Positions 1-4,221 of a DNA stretch of 5,476 nt are shown piece by piece; within the stretch, counting starts at the first letter, position 1; the number at the start of each line of letters is the position of its first letter. Location of the stretch: assembly GCA_003554005.1 (NCBI GenBank), contig PWEU01000374.1, forward strand, positions 1 through 5,476, written 5' to 3'. The notes below the pieces were generated by a model that saw only the letters and a list, made by a program, of their open reading frames with translations, had not been told where the DNA came from and searched no databases. This DNA is from Nitriliruptoraceae bacterium. Lineage in GTDB: Bacteria > Actinomycetota > Nitriliruptoria > Nitriliruptorales > Nitriliruptoraceae. A program made the position numbers and the translations under genes.

Positions 1-1039
1 CCGGTGCGACCAGCGTGTTGACGATCTGCTCGCGGTTGATGCCGAGGGCGATCGCCTGACGGACGTAGTCACGGTCGAGACCAGGCACCAGGGTGTTGAA
101 GTCGAAGTGCTCCCACACCGGGCCGAGGCCGACCTCGAACTCGATGCGGTCAGCCGCGCCCTCGAGCTGGTTCACCAGTTCGATCTGCGGCTGCGGGTCG
201 TACATGTCCAGCTCGCCACCGAGCATCTGCTGGGTCAGGGTGGTGGTGTCAGGCAGGTAGCGCATGATGATCTCGTCCAGCGAGACGTCGCCACCCCAGT
301 AGTCGTCGTTGCGGACCAGACGAAGCTGGGTACCACGGTCCCAGGAGTCGAAGATGAACGGACCACCCGAGATGTCGGGAAGCTCGTCGTTCATCACGGT
401 GGTGAAGTCCTCACCCTCGAGCACGTGCGCCGGCAGGATGTTGGCGAACAACAGCTGCCAGGGCGCGTAGGGCTCCGAGAAGTTGAAGGTGATGACCTTG
501 TCACCGTCGGTCTCGTAGTCCTCGATCAGCTCGATGCCGGCGCGCGAGGTGATCTGGTCCGCCCACGGGGCGTCCAGGTCCATCTGCACCTCGAAGGAGA
601 AGATGTAGTCATCGACGGTGATGGGCGTGCCGTCGGACCAGACCGCGTCATCACGGATCGTGTAGGTGACGCTGAAGGGGTCCTCGGTGAACTCGGCCTC
701 CCCGTCGATCAGGTTGGGCTCGAGGGAGAGATCCGGCTGGATGACGTAGGTGCTCGGGAACACGTTGTTGAACCCCTTGGAGGTGACCAGCGAGTTGCCG
801 TCGATCAGATAGCCGTTGAGGATCGTCGGCTCCTGCTCGTCACCGAACAGCACCGTGCCACCCTCGGCGACGGCGGCAGGCTCCTCTTCCTCCTCTGGCT
901 CCTCTTCCTCCTCCACCGGCTCCTCGACGTCCACGTCGGGATCCACGGTGGGTTCGTCTTCGCCACAGGCCGCGAGGGCCAGCGCAAATGCAGTGAGCAG
1001 CACTGGCCACCGCCAGCGCCGAACGAGGTGTGACCTCAT
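1..1039 (-). CDS. ABC transporter substrate-binding lipoprotein, family 5 (peptide/nickel type), N-terminal part
   Basis: This is the extracytoplasmic binding component of an ABC importer, probably for peptides; the substrate cannot be read from sequence. The start is ATG at 1039-1037, with AAGGAG seven bases upstream. 346 residues are visible of roughly 500-600 usual for the family; the C-terminus lies beyond the left edge. Residues 1-24 are a signal peptide with a basic, Trp-rich start (RRWRW) and hydrophobic core, ending in lipobox LAAC with lipid-anchored Cys25. Residues 27-53 are an extreme Glu/Asp tether. The SBP_bac_5 domain begins near residue 60 and shows typical landmarks: YTIRDDAVWSDGTP (126-139), the GGPF motif (226-229, family form GTGPF), LVRNDDYWGG (241-250), and YVRQAIALGINREQIV (325-340). 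No permease or ATPase gene is in view. It points away from the other lipoprotein gene at 4222 and is clearly different from it in sequence. Family call is sure; ligand is not. Confidence 0.95.
   Translation of the reverse strand, partial: MRSHLVRRWRWPVLLTAFALALAACGEDEPTVDPDVDVEEPVEEEEEPEEEEEPAAVAEGGTVLFGDEQEPTILNGYLIDGNSLVTSKGFNNVFPSTYVIQPDLSLEPNLIDGEAEFTEDPFSVTYTIRDDAVWSDGTPITVDDYIFSFEVQMDLDAPWADQITSRAGIELIEDYETDGDKVITFNFSEPYAPWQLLFANILPAHVLEGEDFTTVMNDELPDISGGPFIFDSWDRGTQLRLVRNDDYWGGDVSLDEIIMRYLPDTTTLTQQMLGGELDMYDPQPQIELVNQLEGAADRIEFEVGLGPVWEHFDFNTLVPGLDRDYVRQAIALGINREQIVNTLVAP
878..913 (-). repeat. 18-bp tandem repeat encoding two EEEEEP units
   Basis: Two adjacent 18-base units (913-896 and 895-878 in coding direction) differ at one base and encode EEEEEP twice, residues 43-54 of the left lipoprotein. 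They form the core of the acidic tether between the lipidated Cys25 and the binding domain. The near-identity at DNA level suggests recent duplication, so copy number may vary among relatives. Confidence 0.85.
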
Positions 1040-1046
1040 ATGTCGA

Positions 1047-1055
1047 CTCCTTGAA
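1047..1055 (-). promoter_or_regulatory. Ribosome binding site of the left lipoprotein gene
   Basis: In coding direction the sequence reads TTCAAGGAG, then seven bases, then ATG. The good Shine-Dalgarno core and spacing fix the start at 1039. Confidence 0.85.
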
Positions 1056-1152
1056 TCACTGGTCGTGAGCTCGAGGCTTCCCTGCGCGGTAGGTGACAAC
1101 CCTGCCGCTCGGTCGCCGGTCGGCGGCCACGAGGTTCCCCTGGTTGGTGGAT

Positions 1153-1173
1153 GCGGACGGCCGTCCCGTCCGC
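1153..1173 (-). repeat. Inverted repeat GCGGACGG / CCGTCCGC, 8 bp, 5-base loop
   Basis: The arms are 1153-1160 and 1166-1173. The same bases also contain a perfect 12-bp palindrome at 1155-1166 (GGACGGCCGTCC). It lies about 115-135 bases upstream of the left lipoprotein start. It could be a stable leader hairpin or a protein-binding site; the sequence alone does not decide. Confidence 0.55.
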
Positions 1174-1181
1174 GTCGGTCT

Positions 1182-1195
1182 GCGGGCGAGCCCGC
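1182..1195 (-). repeat. Inverted repeat GCGGG / CCCGC, 4-base loop
   Basis: The arms are 1182-1186 and 1191-1195, and the palindrome continues one base inward on each side. In the minus-strand transcript it would be a compact five-pair GC stem with loop CTCG. Short GC palindromes are common by chance in such GC-rich DNA, so it matters mainly as part of the cluster. Confidence 0.4.
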
Positions 1196-1208
1196 GCGTC
1201 GAGGGTGT

Positions 1209-1229
1209 GGTTCCCGTGCGAGCGGAACC
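1209..1229 (-). repeat. Inverted repeat GGTTCC / GGAACC, 9-base spacer
   Basis: Perfect 6-bp arms lie at 1209-1214 and 1224-1229. The arms contain A/T positions, so a chance match is less likely than for pure GC arms. It is the third of five dyads upstream of the left lipoprotein gene. Confidence 0.45.
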
Positions 1230-1230
1230 G

Positions 1231-1249
1231 CTACCTACGACTCAGGTAG
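1231..1249 (-). repeat. Inverted repeat CTACCT / AGGTAG, 7-base spacer
   Basis: Perfect 6-bp arms lie at 1231-1236 and 1244-1249, directly beside the GGTTCC dyad. The centre-to-centre spacing of the arms is 13 bases, a size compatible with a dimeric regulator. It is a candidate operator or leader hairpin for the left lipoprotein gene; no regulator can be assigned. Confidence 0.45.
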
Positions 1250-1294
1250 GACGTTACCACCATCCTCATCCGACGGAGTCGAGGTGACCAGGGT

Positions 1295-1309
1295 GTTCGC
1301 GGGGCGAAC
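1295..1309 (-). repeat. Inverted repeat GTTCGC / GCGAAC, 3-base loop
   Basis: Perfect 6-bp arms lie at 1295-1300 and 1304-1309, about 50-65 bases beyond the stop of the PH-domain gene. The position suits a transcription terminator or 3'-end hairpin for that gene, but there is no T-run after it in the minus-strand direction. It is a weak terminator candidate. Confidence 0.4.
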
Positions 1310-1360
1310 GTCCAACGGCGAGCTGCGAACGGCGCCGCCGGGGCCGTGTGCCGAGCCGGT

Positions 1361-1945
1361 TCAGCGTGGCAGCGGCGGGGGCCTGCGGCGGTACAGGCTG
1401 GTCGGCGTGCTCCCTGGGGCGGGGCGCGCCGCCTGGAGGTCGGTCCCGCCGCCGACTACCAGCAGGGCGGCGAGGTGGTCGTACTCCTCCCGACTCTCGG
1501 GCTGGTCGGTCAGCATCCAGCGCCGGCGACCGTGTCCCGTGGCGAGCAGCCCGCCCATGACCCGTTGTCGTTCGCCGGGTTCACTGCTGCGCGCCGCCCG
1601 CGCGGCGGCGAGGCGAGGGGCGGGAGCGCGCTGGATCGCCACCACCTCGCTGAAGGGGAGGACGTGGCGGCGGAGCAGGCAGCGTCGCTCGATCCCCTCG
1701 GGGCCGATCACGACGTGACGGGGGAAGTCCCGGCCCGCGAGGGCCACCGTGCCGGTCCCGGCGACCAGCAGGGTCCAGGTCACAGCGCCGGTCCCCGTCG
1801 AGGCCCACGCCAGCAGCCCGAGGAGCAGCAGACCGGGGGGGACGAGACCGGCGGCCAGCAGGCCGACCCAGGTGGGGTAGAGGACCAGGTGACGCGCGCC
1901 CCCGTGCACGCCCACGCCGGGGCGTGGCAGGTCCCTCTGTGACAT
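1361..1945 (-). CDS. Membrane protein with two TM helices and a bacterial PH-like domain
   Basis: This 194-residue protein starts at ATG 1945-1943 and stops with TGA at 1363-1361. After a short N-terminus it has two predicted membrane helices, about residues 24-49 and 52-71. A segment follows that reads like the bacterial PH-domain family found in actinobacterial membrane proteins (compare the bPH_6 type): HVVIGPEGIERRCLLRRHVL (77-96), then a strand-like FSEVVAIQR (98-106) and WMLTD (143-147). The C-terminal tail (185-194) is Arg/Pro-rich. The exact role of these proteins is unknown. The start is uncertain because no good Shine-Dalgarno precedes it; the reading frame stays open back to 2275, but that part runs antisense to the repressor gene and is not credible. 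The gene is divergent from the BlaI-type repressor and may share its control region. Being a gene is likely; the PH assignment is moderate and rests on sequence pattern only. Confidence 0.75.
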   Translation of the reverse strand: MSQRDLPRPGVGVHGGARHLVLYPTWVGLLAAGLVPPGLLLLGLLAWASTGTGAVTWTLLVAGTGTVALAGRDFPRHVVIGPEGIERRCLLRRHVLPFSEVVAIQRAPAPRLAAARAARSSEPGERQRVMGGLLATGHGRRRWMLTDQPESREEYDHLAALLVVGGGTDLQAARPAPGSTPTSLYRRRPPPLPR

Positions 1946-2101
1946 CGCTGGTCCAGGTGCTCGGGCCGCAGGGCGACCTCCAGCGTACTGGCCATGGCTG
2001 CCAAGCCGCGCCGTGGCTGCTGGTGCCCGACCGCTCTCCGGCGGCCGCCACGGGCCCTGTCCATGGAGGCTCCCGGACGCTACGCTGCGGTTCAGAGGCC
2101 G

Positions 2102-2118
2102 CGCGAGGTGAGCTCGCG
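2102..2118 (+). promoter_or_regulatory. Candidate operator: CGCGAG / CTCGCG dyad upstream of the repressor
   Basis: Perfect 6-bp arms at 2102-2107 and 2113-2118 flank a 5-base spacer (GTGAG). The dyad lies 27 bases before the GTG start of the BlaI-type gene and just downstream of the weak promoter at 2057-2086. BlaI/MecI repressors usually bind dyads in their own promoter regions, so this is the best autoregulatory site visible. It does not match the staphylococcal TACA/TGTA operator, and it could equally be a leader hairpin. Confidence 0.3.
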
Positions 2119-2131
2119 GGGGGAGAGAGTT

Positions 2132-2137
2132 GAGGAG
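2132..2137 (+). promoter_or_regulatory. Ribosome binding site that sets the repressor start
   Basis: GAGGAG is followed by seven bases and GTG at 2145. This supports GTG 2145 over the in-frame TTG at 2130, which would place the Shine-Dalgarno inside the gene. Confidence 0.8.
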
Positions 2138-2144
2138 ACCGACC

Positions 2145-2546
2145 GTGGCACGTCGGAACGATCCCATCGAGACCCTGCTCGGACCGTTGGAGCAGGACGT
2201 CATGGAAGCCGTGTGGCAGCTGGGCGAGTCCACGGTCCGCGACGTCCACAACCTGCTGGCCGCGAAGCGGTCCATCGCCTACACGACCGTCATGACCACC
2301 ATGACCCGCCTGGCCAACAAGGGACTGCTGCTCCGCGACACCGAGGCGCTGGCCCACCGGTACCGCCCTGCGGTCACCAGGGAGCACTACGCCCGCTCCA
2401 CGGTGGAGGGCGTGATGGGGTGGCTGCTCGACCGCTTCCCCGAGCCCGCCGCCGCCTACCTCGCGGATGTCGTCGAGGGGGTCGATGACGAGAGCCTCGC
2501 TGACCTGCGGGCTGCGGCCGCTCGTCGACGCGACCGAGAACGCTGA
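2145..2546 (+). CDS. BlaI/MecI-family transcriptional repressor
   Basis: This 133-residue protein matches the family length of about 120-130. It is a winged-helix, DNA-binding repressor that works as a dimer and is inactivated when a partner M56 membrane protease is triggered. The N-terminal domain shows LGPLEQDVMEAVWQLG (12-27), then TVRDVHNLLAA (30-40), then the recognition helix AYTTVMTTMTRLANKG (45-60), and a wing ending in HRYRPAV (71-77). These are standard BlaI landmarks; the AYTTV(M)T..RL pattern is especially characteristic. The C-terminal helical part (about 80-125) would be the dimerisation region, where BlaI of Staphylococcus is cut; no exact cleavage site can be named here. The start is GTG with a good Shine-Dalgarno. 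The stop is five bases before the protease gene, so the two are almost certainly co-transcribed. Targets are unknown: no beta-lactamase or PBP2a gene is present, so blaI or mecI would be misleading names. Confidence 0.93.
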   Translation: MARRNDPIETLLGPLEQDVMEAVWQLGESTVRDVHNLLAAKRSIAYTTVMTTMTRLANKGLLLRDTEALAHRYRPAVTREHYARSTVEGVMGWLLDRFPEPAAAYLADVVEGVDDESLADLRAAAARRRDRER

Positions 2547-2551
2547 TCGCG

Positions 2552-3913
2552 GTGGACCTCGGCGTCCTCCTCTCCGTCCCGCTCGAATCCGTCGCGATCC
2601 GGGCGGTGATCGCCTCACTCGCCGCGGTCCTCGTCGCACGCCTGCTGCTGAGGTCGGGCCTGCGCTGCCCTCAGGTGCGGGTGCTCGCGGCGATCGTGCC
2701 CCTGATAGCCCTCGTGGCCGTGGTCCTGCTGTCCGGGACCCAACTGCGCCTACCGACGGTGATGCTGCCGGCCGACGGGGTGAACGCGCTGTCGATCCCG
2801 GTCCGGGACGGCTACCTGCACTTCGCCCCGATCACCGTGCCGGTGATCGCTGGCATGTGGGCGTCGGTCGCTGCCGTGCGGTTGACCCGCCGGGGCCTGG
2901 CCATCGGTCGGGTCCGTCGGCAGGCTCGCTCCGCGGTCCATGCAGCCGGTGCAGCGCCGACCAGGGTGGTGCGTCTGGCCAGCAGCGTCGCGGCCGCGAT
3001 GGAGGTGCCGGTTCCCGACGTCGGCGTCATCGAGCGGTGCCGGGGCGGCGCCTACGTGGTCGGCACGCGTCGGCCCCTGCTGGTGGTCGGCCAGGAGCTT
3101 CTGGAGGTGCTCGACGACGAGGAACTCGAGGGCGTGCTGGCGCACGAGCTCGCCCACGTGCGTCGACGGGACACGCCGGTCGCCAACCTGCTGGGGATCG
3201 TGCGGGACCTGATGTTCTTCGTGCCCGGTGGGGGGTGGGCGGTCCAGCAACTCCACCGCGAGCGAGAACTGGCCGCCGACCAGCTGGCCGTCAGCGTCAC
3301 CCGGCGCCCCGGAGCGCTGGCCAGCGGTCTGCTGAAGGTGCTCGAGGAGGCGCCGTCAGGCGCCGTCCCGTGCGCGGCCCTGGCCCCGAGCAACAGCGTC
3401 GTCGACCGCGTCCGCATCCTGGTGGACGAGTCGGCGCCTGCGAGCCCGATCCGGCGGGGCTCGGAGACCGTGACCGTCGCGGTCGTGGCCGTGGCCGCGG
3501 TACTCGGCGCGTTGATGGTGCCCGCGGCGCTCACCGGTGCGGACCGCGAGCGGGAGGCCGTCGCCCTGGTGTGGTCCACGACCCCGCCCGTGGAGGCCGC
3601 GACCCCGGCGACGGGTGAGGCGCGGGCCTTCGACACCTACCGACGGACCGCGCTGGAGGTCGCGCCGACCAACGTCCGGGTCTATGGACGCCTGGCCGAA
3701 CTCAGCCAGGACAACCGGCGCGCCGCGTTGCACGCCTGCGCCGATCTGGCGACCGGGTGTCCCGTCCCACAGAGTTCGCCCTCCCTGGGACTCCAGCCCC
3801 GCGCCATCAGCTTCGACGACGAAGCCCTGCAACGCTGGGAAGCCACCCCCATGGGCAACTTCGAGTCCGCTGAAGGGTTCCGCATGTTCTGGTTGGCGAA
3901 CCAGACCGGCTGA
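2552..3913 (+). CDS. BlaR1-like M56-family membrane metalloprotease (sensor-transducer)
   Basis: This 453-residue zinc protease is expected to be the signal-sensing partner of the upstream repressor. Predicted membrane helices lie at about 12-33, 43-61 and 93-110. The cytoplasmic M56 domain follows, with the zinc motif HELAH (198-202; catalytic Glu199) inside EELEGVLAHELAHVRRRD and the third-ligand motif ELAAD (Glu239, Asp243). A fourth helix lies at about 306-328. The catalytic set is complete, so an active enzyme is likely. The C-terminal 125 residues (329-453) would be outside the membrane. They contain two cysteines (396, 403) that could form a disulfide, and show none of the SxxK...SxN...KTG signature or the roughly 250-residue length of the BlaR1 penicillin-binding sensor. 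The start is GTG five bases after the repressor stop with only a weak upstream GAGAA, suggesting coupled translation. Family call is strong; the signal it senses is unknown. Confidence 0.92.
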   Translation: MDLGVLLSVPLESVAIRAVIASLAAVLVARLLLRSGLRCPQVRVLAAIVPLIALVAVVLLSGTQLRLPTVMLPADGVNALSIPVRDGYLHFAPITVPVIAGMWASVAAVRLTRRGLAIGRVRRQARSAVHAAGAAPTRVVRLASSVAAAMEVPVPDVGVIERCRGGAYVVGTRRPLLVVGQELLEVLDDEELEGVLAHELAHVRRRDTPVANLLGIVRDLMFFVPGGGWAVQQLHRERELAADQLAVSVTRRPGALASGLLKVLEEAPSGAVPCAALAPSNSVVDRVRILVDESAPASPIRRGSETVTVAVVAVAAVLGALMVPAALTGADREREAVALVWSTTPPVEAATPATGEARAFDTYRRTALEVAPTNVRVYGRLAELSQDNRRAALHACADLATGCPVPQSSPSLGLQPRAISFDDEALQRWEATPMGNFESAEGFRMFWLANQTG

Positions 3914-3994
3914 ACCGCCACCCACCGGTGGTACCTTCTCTCGGTACTCCCCACCCGCCTGCGCCCGACACCAGTGACCCTTCCGGAGGCTGAC
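3914..3994. other. Gap between the M56 gene and secG, with two small palindromes
   Basis: This 81-base gap contains the perfect 10-bp palindrome CCACCGGTGG (3922-3931), overlapped by an inverted repeat GTACC (3931-3935) / GGTAC (3943-3947) with a 7-base loop. There is no T-run to make a terminator. TACCTT (3932-3937) fits a loose -10, but the only possible -35 (CTGAAC, 3910-3915, 16-base spacer) is poor. secG could have its own promoter here or be read through from the protease gene; the sequence does not decide. Confidence 0.35.
3985..3989 (+). promoter_or_regulatory. Ribosome binding site that sets the secG start
   Basis: GGAGG is followed by five bases and GTG at 3995. This favours the 74-residue SecG over a start at the in-frame GTG 3974, which has no Shine-Dalgarno and would place this one inside the gene. 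Confidence 0.85.
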
Positions 3995-4219
3995 GTGCTC
4001 GTCGTCATCACCGCCCTGCACATCCTGCTCTCCTTGGCGTTGATCGGGCTGGTCCTGCTCCACCGTGGCCAGGGCGGCGGCCTGTCGGACATGTTCGGGG
4101 GTGGCGGCGGTGGCGGGCTGCACGGTTCCGCGGTCGTGGAGCGCAACCTCGACCGGATCACCGTCATCGTCGGGCTGCTGTTCGTCGGCACCAACTCCCT
4201 GCTCGTGATCTACCTCTGA
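3995..4219 (+). CDS. secG: Preprotein translocase subunit SecG
   Basis: SecG is the small, non-essential third subunit of the SecYEG channel and improves protein export. This copy has 74 residues, normal for the family, with two membrane helices (about 2-22 and 54-73) joined by a glycine-rich cytoplasmic loop. The diagnostic segment is LLHRGQGGGLSDMFGGGG (21-38) followed by ERNLDRITVIVG (49-60), very close to the actinobacterial SecG pattern. In many actinobacteria secG follows gap-pgk-tpiA; here the gene upstream is an M56 protease instead, so the order is unusual or rearranged. The gene for the next lipoprotein starts two bases after the secG stop, implying a shared message and coupled translation. 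That lipoprotein would itself be a Sec client. Confidence 0.95.
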   Translation: MLVVITALHILLSLALIGLVLLHRGQGGGLSDMFGGGGGGGLHGSAVVERNLDRITVIVGLLFVGTNSLLVIYL

Positions 4220-4221
4220 TC

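Larger units (their letters stand above)
1040..1360. other. Non-coding stretch between the PH-domain gene and the left lipoprotein gene
   Basis: This is a 321-base gap between two minus-strand genes. It carries no convincing gene. It should hold the 3' end of the PH-domain transcript and the promoter and leader of the lipoprotein gene. Five inverted repeats lie between 1153 and 1309 and are listed separately. None is followed by a clear T-run in either direction, so no classical intrinsic terminator can be called. A possible -35 (TTGTCA, minus strand, 1099-1094) has no good -10 partner 17-18 bases downstream, so I call no promoter. Confidence 0.7.
1946..2144. promoter_or_regulatory. Divergent intergenic region between the PH-domain gene and the repressor gene
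   Basis: This 199-base region must supply promoters in both directions. For the plus strand a weak candidate is CTGTCC (2057-2062), 18 bases, TACGCT (2081-2086), which fits the loose actinobacterial -10 form TAnnnT. A transcript from it would start near 2093, just before the dyad at 2102-2118. On the minus strand the same hexamer TACGCT occurs at 1987-1982, but without a recognisable -35. These are pattern matches only. Confidence 0.35.

Noticed and set aside
107..1033. Long plus-strand open frame (308 codons)
   Set aside because: It is antisense to the left lipoprotein, whose minus-strand frame has a signal peptide, lipobox and family motifs. The plus product shows no recognisable domain.
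965..1039. Twin-arginine signal on the left lipoprotein
   Set aside because: RRWRW lacks the S/T-RR-x-F-L-K pattern. It fits an ordinary Sec lipoprotein signal with lipobox.
1093..1287. Possible 64-residue small protein in the gap
   Set aside because: It has no Shine-Dalgarno and no recognisable motif, and it overlaps the inverted-repeat cluster.
1295..1309. LexA/SOS-like box
   Set aside because: The actinobacterial box has arms in the order CGAAC...GTTCG. Here the order is reversed (GTTCGC...GCGAAC) with a 3-base spacer.
816..1718. Plus-strand open frame of 300 codons spanning the gap and part of the PH gene
   Set aside because: The product is low-complexity Ser/Arg/Ala-rich, crosses non-coding DNA and two antisense genes, and has no family pattern. 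Such frames are expected in GC-rich DNA.
2130..2144. TTG 2130 as the repressor start
   Set aside because: GTG 2145 has GAGGAG at seven bases, and the family alignment begins shortly after it.
1946..2275. N-terminal extension of the PH-domain protein by 110 residues
   Set aside because: The extension runs through the divergent promoter region and antisense to the repressor gene, and looks like random coding. ATG 1945 sits just before the membrane helices.
1581..2639. Minus-strand open frame of 352 codons
   Set aside because: It is antisense to the BlaI-type repressor and out of frame with the PH-domain gene. Its product is composition-driven Arg/Gly/Pro sequence.
2467..3618. Plus-strand open frame of 383 codons overlapping the protease gene
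   Set aside because: The other frame contains HELAH, ELAAD and membrane helices. This one is Arg/Gly/Pro-rich without motifs.
2145..3913. Classical beta-lactam resistance locus (blaI-blaR1 or mecI-mecR1)
   Set aside because: No beta-lactamase or PBP gene is present, and the protease lacks the penicillin-binding sensor domain.
3974..3994. GTG 3974 as the secG start
   Set aside because: It lacks a Shine-Dalgarno, and SecG proteins begin at the first helix, matching GTG 3995 with GGAGG.
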